From Labyrinthula sp. Ha (Eukaryota; Sar; Bigyra; Labyrinthulida; Labyrinthulaceae): a stretch of 64,000 nt of DNA. The position numbers and the translations under genes are program-made. Location of the stretch: contig JAALGZ010000030.1 of the NCBI GenBank assembly GCA_015227615.1, forward strand, positions 124,001 to 188,000, in the 5' to 3' direction. This document shows positions 50,783 through 61,470 of this stretch, piece after piece; position 1 is the first letter of the stretch; every line of letters begins with the position of its first letter. A model generated the notes under the pieces. The model was not told where the DNA came from and made no database searches. It was given only the letters and a program-made list of their open reading frames with translations.

Positions 50783-51808
50783 ATGAAAAAGTTTTTTAAG
50801 GGATTTTTCCGGAAGAAGAAACATATAGAACCCGTTGCTTTTGCTACGTTTCCGGCAAAGTTTGAAGGTTTAAGTATTGACTTTGAAATGAAGGGAACAA
50901 AAGCTCCAGTAATAAAAATTAGTAATGAATTAAGACCTACTGGTCCTTTGTTCTCAGAGAAACACCGCGAGCAATTGGAGGATCTAGAAAATGTTGAATT
51001 AGAAATTCTTTGGCTAACACATCCTTTAACTTCACGTGCAATGTGGTTTTTGGAAGAGTTTTTTCGAAATATAGATGTTCAGTCAGTCACTATGGATTCT
51101 GGAAAGATTATTTCGGTGTTCGATAATATCTTTTCTTTTGTTATGTCAACGAAAGTGGATTTAAAGAGAATAGCTTTTACTCATATCTCCAGAGAACTAT
51201 CTGGAGAAGTTTTTATGAACCATACAAAGGAAAGACAGAACATTAAATATATTGATCTTCGTGGTATTTCTTTTAATAAATCACATAAAAAAATGATACA
51301 TCATTTTAAGTTGCATGGTGAAAACATAAGAAATAAAAAAACAGATTTGAATGCTACTTATTTCTATCTTTGCAGGAGTTCTGTTAAATATAGAATTTTT
51401 TCAAATCTTATTTCATTAGAGATTGGTAAAGCATCTTTGTCTCCTGAAGTTGTTGTTGGATGTTTATATTCCATTTCTGAAGAACCATTTTCTAATCAGC
51501 TCAAAGTATTTCAATTCGATAATACCGAATCCTTGTTCTTGTATGGAGCAAAATTATATGCTCTTAGCAAGTTTGTTGTGTCTTTTCAAAAGGAGATACT
51601 ACTGAAAGTACCTGTTATCTTTCCCAAACCTGTTGATTCTGCGCTCTTGCTTAATAGTCTACTATGTTCAAAAGAGTTTATACAATACGGTAGTTTTTTT
51701 TATTTTGAGCTTAGTAAACTTAGAGTAATTGAACGGGCTAAGATATTTCAAGCTGCTTTTGAGGAAAGTTTTAATTTTCATAGTAATCGATTCATCAAAG
51801 TTAAATAA
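50783..51808 (+). CDS. LRR-like repeat-family protein D (341 aa)
   Basis: The most diverged member of the four-gene family. I take the ATG at 50783 as the start, giving MKKFFKGFFRKKK; the frame is open upstream but only from a TTG. The basic, aromatic N-terminus (KKFFKGFFRKKKH) is unique and could contact acidic membranes or direct localisation. The body follows the family plan: IKISNELRPTGPLFSEKH and LEILWL in the N-terminal block, then FSNLISLEIGKASL and LKVFQFDN in the central block, aligning with the L-x-SLTL and hydrophobic-strand blocks of A, B and C. No signal peptide, transmembrane helix or enzyme motif is seen. The stop is TAA. Function unknown. Confidence 0.72.
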   Translation: MKKFFKGFFRKKKHIEPVAFATFPAKFEGLSIDFEMKGTKAPVIKISNELRPTGPLFSEKHREQLEDLENVELEILWLTHPLTSRAMWFLEEFFRNIDVQSVTMDSGKIISVFDNIFSFVMSTKVDLKRIAFTHISRELSGEVFMNHTKERQNIKYIDLRGISFNKSHKKMIHHFKLHGENIRNKKTDLNATYFYLCRSSVKYRIFSNLISLEIGKASLSPEVVVGCLYSISEEPFSNQLKVFQFDNTESLFLYGAKLYALSKFVVSFQKEILLKVPVIFPKPVDSALLLNSLLCSKEFIQYGSFFYFELSKLRVIERAKIFQAAFEESFNFHSNRFIKVK

Positions 51809-54800
51809 TTGAAAAGAATCATCTCTGTAGGTTACTTTGGTTATTGTAGTTTAAATCTGTTTTGCCCGGTTAAAGCTTCATTAGAACATATGTCAAGCTA
51901 AATAAAGCTTCAGTTTCAAAATTCTTTTTGTATTGATTTTAAGAACGGATTTACTATAGAATCAGGAAGAGCTTTGTTTTTTGGTAGAATTTCTTACATC
52001 TCCTTAATAGCTCTTTTCTGTGGATAACTTGATTATCATTGTGTCAAGAAGCTATTTTTTTATAGGAGTTGCTGTATTGTATATCATAATTTTGTTTTTT
52101 TTTCTTTCTGTTCATTATAATTCTTAAAGCTAAGTTCTAAGAGTAAAACACTAAGTTCATAATGCATGTATCCTATCTCATTCTTGTTAAGATTTATCTG
52201 TTGCTACCTGTGTTATGAAATAACGTTTCCTGAGTTGAGTAGAGTCTCTAAAAAGAATTTAGTCTTAGTTTATGCGCAATTTGATAAAACTATCGCACAT
52301 TTGTTTACCTGGCTCTAGAGAAATACTTAATTTTCAGGAACGTAAATAATACAAAGAAGAAACTCAAGAGTTCATTAGCACACGGGTTAAGGGACAACGT
52401 CTATAATAAGTGAGCGCTCTTAGTTACAAGAAATACTCAAATCAAATTTAAATTGCTTAATTTGAATTCTATGGAAATAAAAAAAGTTAAATTTTCAACT
52501 TTGTGTGTTGACTGGGTGTCAATTAGGAGTGATGGACTCCTGAGGAGATTACCAGTTGAGGTGGTTAGAAAGATGATGTCTGAGTTGGACAACCTCTCAG
52601 CAAACTTTGGGTAAAACCTAGCAGTTACGGTTGAAGTATACAAACCTGGAGAAGAGAAAGGAAAAGAACAGCGAGGGTGGAAAAAAGAATAACAGCGAAC
52701 CGTCGTAGTGAAAATAGTGAAGAATCCCAAAAATTGGAGGAACGGAGCGGTTGATAATCCGATTCAATACAAGCATTAAAACAGAAAATGAAGAACTTCG
52801 ATAAAAGAAATAAATTAGGTTAGTCGACTCACCTAGTTGTAGGGACAGTATAATAAAAGTTAAAGTTAAGAGCAAGAAGAAAAATTTTCCTATACTTATT
52901 CCTTTCTGAAAGGCTAAGTCTTGGGAGCAGGATGTTATTAACTATTTACAGTTCCAAGTAATAGAAGAAACACAGTTTGCGTCCTCCAACATAACTTCTC
53001 TTTCAAAGTTAGTGCTTTCAACTACCTGGGTGAATTTCATGTCTATCGAATATAAAATGAAATTTTACTGATGAATGAAGTTGAGCAAAATTTCTTGTGC
53101 CATAGCTATCGAAATGTAAAAGAAATTAATAAAAATTGTATTTTCTGGAATTTTCACTTTTATATTCATGGGCATAAGTACAAAATGAAGTAGTTCACAT
53201 ACACCTGACCAAGTTTATGCGACTTGGAAATCTTGATTAGTGTTTTTTTATCTTAATACCATTAATTTGATCTGATAGTGACAATTAAAGGAGGTTTGAG
53301 AATTGTTACTTTTCATGATAAGTATTTTCATATAGTTTCTTAATTCTTCAAAAAGTTCTTAGAATACGGTCTAGTATGTAGAAATTAGGATCTGGGGTCA
53401 AGTATCAAAATTATAAATTATAGGTGTACTTTTACATATAGATTATACCTTTTTGGTAAGTAAAGTTCTAGCTTGAGATAATTCATCATTTAGCAAATCA
53501 AACTTTAACATAGGCTCTTTTTTATTTCATTTAATGGCTGTACAGACAGTAGATGTGCCATCCTTATAACTATTATTAGCTACTTAACCATTCACTGGTA
53601 CTCTTTGCAATTAACCGTTAAGGAAAACCATATAGACAAACTAATTTCTAAGATAAACCAACAACAGTACTACTAACTGCTTTAAATTTTTGACTTTCCC
53701 ATAATCCCAAAGCCTTGTTTGGAATTTTTCCTTTATGGTTCTATGGTTACTATTATTTAATGCTTAACTGCCCAAGAAGTATCTATAGGAAAACTTTACC
53801 TTGTAGGATACGAACTACTCTAGCTATTTAAGTACTAGAATACAATGCATTATTATTGTCAAATAACAACAAAAGCGGTTATACACCAAATATTAATATT
53901 TTATAATACGTGGTCATTAAGATCTAAGTATGCCCTTACATCCGATTGAATTCTGATTCAGAATACTTGAGTCATCAAGTAATATAAGGGTGCTCCGGTA
54001 AGCGAGTTAAATAGATGTAAAACTTGAAAATATAGTATCAATTTACCATTTCCTTAGCAGTCTCGCATTTTCTTGAATAAAATAAAACTTATCTTTGCAA
54101 AGAAGAGACTAGTAACTCCGAGTGATGCACTGACCAGAATTGTTGAAGCAAGATCGTTAATACATAACCCAGAAAATATTTCGGAAAAGAAAATTCATAA
54201 ACTGTACAGCCCTGTCAAAATTACATACAAGAAACCTTCCTGAACTGTTTTCCGAAGTACTCGATTTACATATATTCTTTTTTCTTAATTCGGTTTAGTT
54301 TGATGTAGCTCAATTATCACAAGGAGCTTAGAACTAAAGCCATAGCCCTAGCAATTTATTACTCACACAGAAACAACTACAAACATAATTGTATTTTGCA
54401 CACCTGGGTACTTTACTAACTCTCCGCAAAACATAGAGCAGCAAGATATTTTAAACGAAGTCAAATGAATTAACCAAGTACTTTAAAGCTGTCACTAGTA
54501 TGGCCCGGGCAAAATTCAGTGAACAATAACTCTATCTAAGAATAATTTACTCAAAATGGAGGAGAAATGAAGGAAGTATGTTTCATATAGTAGAAATTCA
54601 TATTCTATGTGGCAGAAATATATAAAATATATAGTTCTTAGAGTAGAATAGTTGATAATGCAGAGCACCGATGCCTATAATGGAACCTTGTGATACTGCA
54701 AGGGTGTGCAGTGGAATAATCAAAGCTATTATGCAATATAGAGTCAGTAGAAAACATGAGTTAGGCGTTAAGTGACATATTATCGATAAATATTAATTTC

Positions 54801-57800
54801 AATGATAGAGCCACAGAATTCAACCCAAGAGTGATGGAAAACAAAGAGGATTATTTTATCAACACATAGACAAGAACTCATTTTGATATACTTACGATTG
54901 TAATATTAGAGAGCAACTAAAAAAAATACTAATATAAATTAGCTTTCGTTCATGTAGTCCATGAATTATTATTACAGTTTCTTTTGGATCTATAGCCTTT
55001 TTTGCTATAATTCTTTATTTTTACTTCTTCACGAGATAAATCCAAGGAATGACATCTCAGTAGTTTAACAACTATCGACATCTAATCTTTTCTGTGGAAA
55101 TTTAAGAAAAACACAATTAGATAATAAACTCCATTCTATTATTACAAGAATTACCGTTTGAAGGTGTCTGGATTTATATGAGAAATAATACTATAAATAT
55201 ATTAGTGTAAGGTTATACCAGGGCACATATAAAAATGTTAAAATCTCGCGATATGGCTATGGATTAACGAAACAAACTAAACAATAAACAATAATATAAT
55301 AAAAATACCACGATATGTCAAAAAAAATCATTGTTTATATCGACTTAGTTTTTTATTCACATCTTTAGCCTTTCATTGAAATAAACAGAGATTATAAAAA
55401 AAACACATTTTTCTTGTGTGCAACGAAATGAATTTTAAATTCAGTCTAATATGTTTCCTTTCTTTAATTAGTTGATACTGAGAACTGAGATATAATAGAT
55501 ACAAATACCGGTTCTACAAAATATATGAATAAAACATTCAATAAGAGGTTAATCAACAAATCGATAGATAAGATATATTCCCTCGACTCGGTACGTAGAA
55601 ACTACAAGAACAAAAAAAATGGGCAAATAATTTTTGAAATCTGATATAATATGTGTCAATGTATTTTTTATATCTCCTTACTATGCCTCTTAATGTGTTG
55701 CTAGGAATAATTGCTTCTTTTGGAGTAGATAAGATGTATTGAAAGAATGGGATTGATGTAAGTAAAAATATTTCTATCCATATATTGATTCAAAAACTAA
55801 AAATAAACATTCCAGTAGTAGCAGCCGAGTTTGATACACCAAGCCCAATTCCTCAAATACAAATAATTCTTCTATAATATTTACTTGATAATAATGTTTT
55901 CGAGTTGTAATTTTTAAAAAGAATACCTGCAGAAAGATTGAAAATATTAACTGGGTTCAATTTGAGTAGTTCAAGTGACTAAAATGTAAAAACTCTTGAA
56001 TAGAATCGAAAAAAATAAAAGGAATCCCTATTGTTGATTATATTTCCAGTAGACTGCTCATGGTTAATTAAACACATCCTCATGAAACTTGACTTTCAAC
56101 AAAAAATATCATTTGGGAGTTGTTTTCAGCAATAATGGTGTTGGGGTGAGAAATATTTTCTTTGGCAGAGTTTTTCAGTAATCAAAAAAATTTGATCTGA
56201 ATTTATATGTACGTGTAAGCATATGGGTCAAGGATGTTGTGATATGCTGTGTTAATGCATAAAATTTATGTAAATATATTTTCATGTTTGTTTGTCTCAA
56301 CCCTTGAGGTTAAGAATACTAATTTGAAAGTTTAAAGTAATAATTATATTGAAGACAATAATTTTAGTTTTATTCCGATAAAAAGATAAACAGATTATCC
56401 ACATAATATCATCGGTAGATTGAGTTCCAATTAATTAAATTTGAGGATAGACTACTTCCTGTATAATACCTTAGAGATATTTGTGTTATTGCATAATACT
56501 TAAGCTGTTCAATTCAATGATCTCACAGTTTTCAATTGATATATTATGTTAACAACAATATTATCCAATGGTGGTAGCTATGTGAAGATAGCAAAGTTAG
56601 AAACGTCTTTGTTTCTAATACCATCATGCCTTTACTACCACCAAGTACTGTTGATTCTATTTACATTTGAGTAACTACACTTATGGCTCTATGTAGATTA
56701 ATACTTAAAGAGGGGATATAGTCATCTTCTAACTGGAATACTAAGTAACTATCTACAGAAATTTCTCTACTAATAAAATTTTTGACTAGTTCTTTAAGAC
56801 TCAAACAGTTAAGAATGTCGAGAAAGGGGGTCACCAGCTAAAAAAGATATGACCGGCAAAGGAAACCATTATTAAAAAACATAAAATAGAATCATAGTAT
56901 CATCATAGAGCAAATATATTCAAAGTAGTAAAAAAAACTGCTAATTCCAAACCGATAGATTATATCTTGCATATTATTAGTTAAGTATTCTGTAAATTTT
57001 AGTATGATAGAAAATAAAATGACATTAGCTGAGCTAGAAAACAATTTAAATTTGTAAGTAAATGTTAAAACAATATTTTGGGAATGTAAAATATATAAAC
57101 AGAGAGAGAAATTTTAAATATATATTACACACAAATAGTATAAGAAAATGAACGAAACGTTCTTTTCAATGAATCTTCCTAAGCATATTGATCTTCAGTC
57201 AGATAGATTCCATTGGAGCTACTTCAGTTCGAAGAAATGTAAATAGGTCACTATTGCAGGTTTGTTAAACAGGAATATATTCTTCAAAATTATTTTAAGT
57301 ATATTCTAGACACCATAGTTCATTTTTACAGGACTTTTTGAATCCAGTATGGTTTTTATATACGACGAAGGTTCCACTTGCTTTGTCATTTAAGGTATTA
57401 AGTCTAACCCGTTTCTTTCATGTCCCGTACATAGAAGTTCTTTCTAATAAGGATAATGTATCTAACAGAAACCTGTATTATTACTGTTGCAAAGTTGTTT
57501 GCAATATTTGCTGATTTTTCTACTAGGTAGGAAAACATATATATATATATGTGTATACATATATACTCAAGATATACAACGAAATCTAAAGGTAATCTGG
57601 TGTGTAGTCTATAAAATTTATGGATCGAACCAGCCTAATAATATTCCTTAGTCATATATATAAACAAAATAATTTAGCTCTTTAGCACAACAACAATTGA
57701 CCACCTTAGCGAAACTAAATAACAAGATTAATAAAAAACTAACTTCAAATTTCTTAGAATATGGTTTTCATTCAATATTATTATGTTAAAACACAAGTAA

Positions 57801-59189
57801 GGCTTTTTTAATTTTCGTTGCTGTTGAAGTCGAATAGCGGCAAAGAACAGTTGTCTTAAAAAAAGAGTGTTTTCTATGTGATCTTGACAGAAGATTTCAA
57901 CATGTCTTGAAAAATGCTCGAAAATTCAACATGAGTCCAATACCAATCTACACTGGAGAATTAAACCACGAGATTCTGTTTTCTTATCTATAATAAGGAA
58001 CCTCCTGGTTCATAGTCTATAGCTACCGCAATATACTTAACGTATTAAGCTAAGAGTAAATAAGAGATCCTCGTGTAACTATTACTTCAGATGACGAACC
58101 AAATAAGGTGACAACTTTCTTCAAGAATATAATACAATGAATACTAACACTATTGGCGTCTCAAACTGAATTAGCATCACTATCACACTAAATTCTTAGT
58201 TATCATTGGATGCATTACATATTAAACTGAGGTGTCTATGGTAGTGAAACCAGTAGGCATTTATGAAGCTAATGAATAAGTTAAAGGAGTGGCAATTCAC
58301 ATAAGAGTCAAAATAACAGCAAACAATTTAACCTACGTATTGAATATGCAAAAGTCATACTGCTGACTGGGAATGCTATGCACTGTGGATAGCTAAGCAC
58401 TATCTTCTCATTATTGATTGTGAGTTTGCTAAGCCTCAGAATTATTAAAAGTAAGACTGAAACTTAGACCTTGAAAAAACTGTTTATTCCGTATATAATT
58501 ATTTCCTTTTTAAGTACTTCAGGAAAGCTAATGTAACAGAGATTACAAAAATAAAGTAAAAACTAGCAAATGAGAGCCGAGTAGATTATTTTACTAATAT
58601 AGTAGCAAGAAACGCAGTAGAGTTCTCTAGGGATACTACCTTAATTAAAGATATAAGTAAAGAAAGGTGAAAAGTATAGTGCAGCAGGCATAGCAAAGGC
58701 AAACTGGCAGTATGGGATATAAACATGGAAAATTCAGACGTGAAATATTTGTTCAATTATAAATAATTAATGCGTTTACAATAATATCTTATTATAGTGG
58801 TAAATCTGGGGCCAAATCAGTTCTATTCTTTATAAAGACATGTCAAAAAATTAAAATTAATATATTTACGTTAGTTAATCAGATTAAGATCTGCCTTGGT
58901 ATTTCTTAACCTTTGTCATTTTCATATAGCAAGCAACCTTATTCATGGATTATTCTCGGTATTACCTTAAGAGAGGAACCTAATAACCCATATTTCAGTA
59001 TAAACAAGATTGTCGCTACCGATGCCTAATTACAGGAACCTGCTAAAACTGATGAATAAGCTGTGATTCAGATGTATTGATGCATTAACTTTGTCGAATA
59101 TTAATTCTGCTTAGACCTTTTTCAGCATCGCAGTTTTTGATTTAGGTAGTCAGCTAGATATCTTTTGTTCAGTCAAGGGGAATTAACCT
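51809..59189. other. Long gene-poor AT-rich region
   Basis: Over 7 kb without a supported gene. A 47-codon ATG frame at 52471-52614 (with LLRRLPVEVVRKMMSELDNL) and the plus-strand DNA following to about 52.8 kb have gene-like composition, with stops, and may be a decayed gene. An AT/GT dinucleotide patch lies at about 57537-57566. No RNA genes recognised. Confidence 0.5.
52471..52614 (+). CDS. Short gene-like ORF, 47 aa, possibly a remnant
   Basis: The frame starts MEIKKVKFSTLCVDWVS and contains LPVEVVRKMMSELDNL, vaguely like an F-box helix pair but too short to assign. After the TAA, the same strand still reads with charged, protein-like composition (VEVYKPGEEKGKEQ) for about 100 bp, so a longer gene may have been broken here. 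Confidence 0.22.
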   Translation: MEIKKVKFSTLCVDWVSIRSDGLLRRLPVEVVRKMMSELDNLSANFG

Positions 59190-59843
59190 TTAATATAAAA
59201 ATGAAACACAGACCTTTTTCTCACACTTCATAACAAACTTATTGGATAATTCGAAGCTTAGATATTGGTGGAGTCTTTCGACGATCTTACCCACCATAGG
59301 AGAATATAGCTGAAAATTTAGATAGAGCAAGTTGACACAAATAATAATATTCATCAAAGTCCCTGTGAAATCTGTTATTTTCGTCATGTATTTATGAGCA
59401 CCTATAGGAAATGTACACTGGTACAGTAGAAAAATACATCTAATTGTTTGAACCCATCTACGCAAAATATTTTAGATCAACAATCGATCTCAACTTAAGT
59501 ATGTAATGAGCAAACCTTTTGCGGTGTAGTTCTGTCAGAGCCTGTGCTGGTCTATTAGGGTTAAGGCTATAATTCATTCTGACCACTGTAATCTTGTCCC
59601 GAAAATGTATGCAAGAATGAGGATATAACACCAGAAGCAAACAATCAAGTAAAATACAGGTCTGAAGCAAAAGCTTGTAAGGGATTCAGTAATTGAAATC
59701 CTTTTCCAGTCAAGCTTGAGAAGGTGTTCATACGGCCCAAAGCCGAGTGAAACACACTCATGCGACACTTGGAAATGGGACTTTTCATCTCCCTCTCGGA
59801 CAAATAACCATTTTGGACAGGAAGTGAAAAGACTATGACTCAA
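59190..59843 (-). other. Overlapping unrecognised frames, perhaps a decayed gene
   Basis: Three minus-strand frames (59574-59843, 59458-59670, 59190-59465) overlap head to tail in a slightly GC-richer patch. Their hydrophobic stretches and ordinary composition suggest one damaged gene. No family motif is visible. Confidence 0.25.
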
Positions 59844-60445
59844 ACAGGACTCTGTTAAGTATTGGTCAAATATAGTGTATGTTTTACCTAAACCTAAAAG
59901 ACAGCAGAATTTATTAGGTCTCCAGGAACTTATTTCTTGGAATTAAAGAAAGAGATATAATATAATATATACAGTCTATAGGTGAATTCTATTGCACTTT
60001 TATTTTCAATAGTTTTGGAAGTTTCACATACTAGGATTATATATGTATTGTTCTAAAGAGAATAGATCTTGTTAAAACAGAAACTTTAATAATTAAGACG
60101 TTAGCTATTTAGGTGGTAAGAAAAAACCATTGCTTACATGAAATAAACATCTGATCTACATCGATATTCTTAAGGCATATAGTCGTTATCCGTGCATTAA
60201 ACTTAAATCTGTTTCATTGACTATTAATCACAGTAATCATGAAGCTCTTAGGTGACAAAGTGATATCAAAAGATAGGTGACTCTAATTGCTAGAAAATAT
60301 AACTATAAAGTAAGAAAACATTATTTGAGAATTAAATTTTAAGATTTATTCAGTATGCCACAAAGTCCTTCAACTCTTAGTCACAGAGTAATCTAGCAAA
60401 AAGCTCTTGTAGGATTAATTTGCTACATGTTTAATCGATTTTCAC
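59844..60445. other. Intergenic AT-rich stretch
   Basis: Nothing recognised. Confidence 0.5.
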
Positions 60446-61189
60446 TTATTCTTTTTCCTTTTTCTCCACTGACGAAATTCGGGGAATTTGACATCCATCA
60501 CATGGAGGGACATCAGTAGGTATAGGAAAAGGTGTAGGAAAAGGAGTTGGCCGAGGAGTTGGCAAAGGAGTAGGAAAAGCGGTTGGATTAGGAGTAGGAA
60601 AAGGAGTAGGAAAAACTGTAGGATTAGGAGTAGGAAAAACTGTAGGATTAGGAGTAGGAAAAGTTGTAGGATTAGGAGTAGGAAAAGCTGTAGGATTAGG
60701 AGTAGGAAAAGTTGTAGGATTAGGAGTAGGAAATGGTGTTGGTACTTTAGTAGGAAATTTAGTTGGTTGGGAAGATGGACTTCTTGTTGGATTTAGAGAT
60801 GCTGCAGTTGAATCCACACCTGTTTCAGAACCTTGTAGATCAGATGCAACAAGTAATCCAAGAAGAACTACCAAGGCAGTCAACAGAAATAGTAAGGAAC
60901 ACTTAAAAAGTGTCCAGTTAGTCTTCTTCTGTGCTGAAATAAACTTACTCTGGTTTTTGTTCAAGTTTTCTTTCTGTAGAGAAAAAGGAATAGGAATTTC
61001 AGCTGCGTTTGTTGTACTCTGCACATCATCAAACAACCTCCCAGCTGCATTTTGAATAATCCCAGTTGTTGTAGAAAAATGCGCAGGGTTTTCAGGAAGC
61101 GTGTAGAATGTAAACGTGTCATCTTGATGAGAAAAGTCATCTTCAAAGTCATGATAATGAACAATTGGACCAGGTGTATTCGGTTTCAT
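60446..61189 (-). CDS. Type II membrane protein with PT-repeat ectodomain (247 aa)
   Basis: A predicted surface or endomembrane protein. Residues 1-95 are a polar, probably cytosolic N-terminus. Residues about 96-115 are one strongly hydrophobic helix ([17 protein letters not shown]), preceded by KKTNW-type basic residues, which favours a type II topology. Residues about 130-228 are an extended Pro/Thr-rich region built on the unit FPTPNPT-x, a likely site of dense O-glycosylation and reminiscent of PT-rich wall or surface proteins of algae and stramenopiles. The short C-terminus has CDGC. The ATG at 61189 is clear and the frame is closed by TAA. The coding repeat is a 24-bp minisatellite, so length is probably variable between strains. 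The retroelement LTR begins about 270 bp upstream in the same direction. A downstream exon cannot be ruled out. Confidence 0.75.
   Translation of the reverse strand: MKPNTPGPIVHYHDFEDDFSHQDDTFTFYTLPENPAHFSTTTGIIQNAAGRLFDDVQSTTNAAEIPIPFSLQKENLNKNQSKFISAQKKTNWTLFKCSLLFLLTALVVLLGLLVASDLQGSETGVDSTAASLNPTRSPSSQPTKFPTKVPTPFPTPNPTTFPTPNPTAFPTPNPTTFPTPNPTVFPTPNPTVFPTPFPTPNPTAFPTPLPTPRPTPFPTPFPIPTDVPPCDGCQIPRISSVEKKEKE
60567..60740. repeat. 24-bp coding minisatellite
   Basis: About six tandem copies of a 24-bp unit, on the plus strand GGAGTAGGAAAA plus three variable bases plus GTAGGATTA. Boundaries are at 60591, 60627, 60651, 60675, 60699 and 60723; the 60591-60626 copy carries an extra 12 bp. On the minus strand it encodes PNPT-x-FPT repeats. 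The variable codon alternates Thr, Ala and Val. Confidence 0.85.
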
Positions 61190-61199
61190 CCCTAAATTC

Positions 61200-61459
61200 T
61201 TTTTTTATTTGGTTTTTAGGTTATCACAAATACTGGGTCTTTCTCACAGTGTATTGAACACTCACTTAATACTTTTTGTGTCGTTTTATCCTGTCGTGTA
61301 TCTAGGTTGATTGATCTTAAGACTTCTTTTGTATTTCAAAACTTAGGTCTTAATTAAAAGGTACTAACCGCTAGTTATATTGTACATATATCAAACGGCT
61401 CGTTGCTTAATATAACATGGTTAATGAACCGTTGCAGCCTAGTCCACATAGGGTGGACA
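61200..61459 (-). repeat. 3' LTR of the chromodomain retroelement (inner edge certain)
   Basis: On the minus strand a purine run, AAAAACAGGGGGA (61460-61472), is followed by TGTCCACC. This is the usual polypurine-tract/TG junction that starts a 3' LTR. The LTR begins at 61459. Its far end is not determined because the 5' LTR is outside the window; 61200 is a limit set by the next gene. The first 18 bases form a hairpin with 6-bp arms, GTCCAC (61442-61447) and GTGGAC (61453-61458), on the plus strand. Confidence 0.6.
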
Positions 61460-61470
61460 TCCCCCTGTTT

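Noticed and set aside
60446-61189. PT-repeat membrane protein as an envelope-like gene of the neighbouring retroelement
   Set aside because: The polypurine tract and LTR start lie between pol and this gene, so it is outside the element; its architecture is that of a cell-surface protein.
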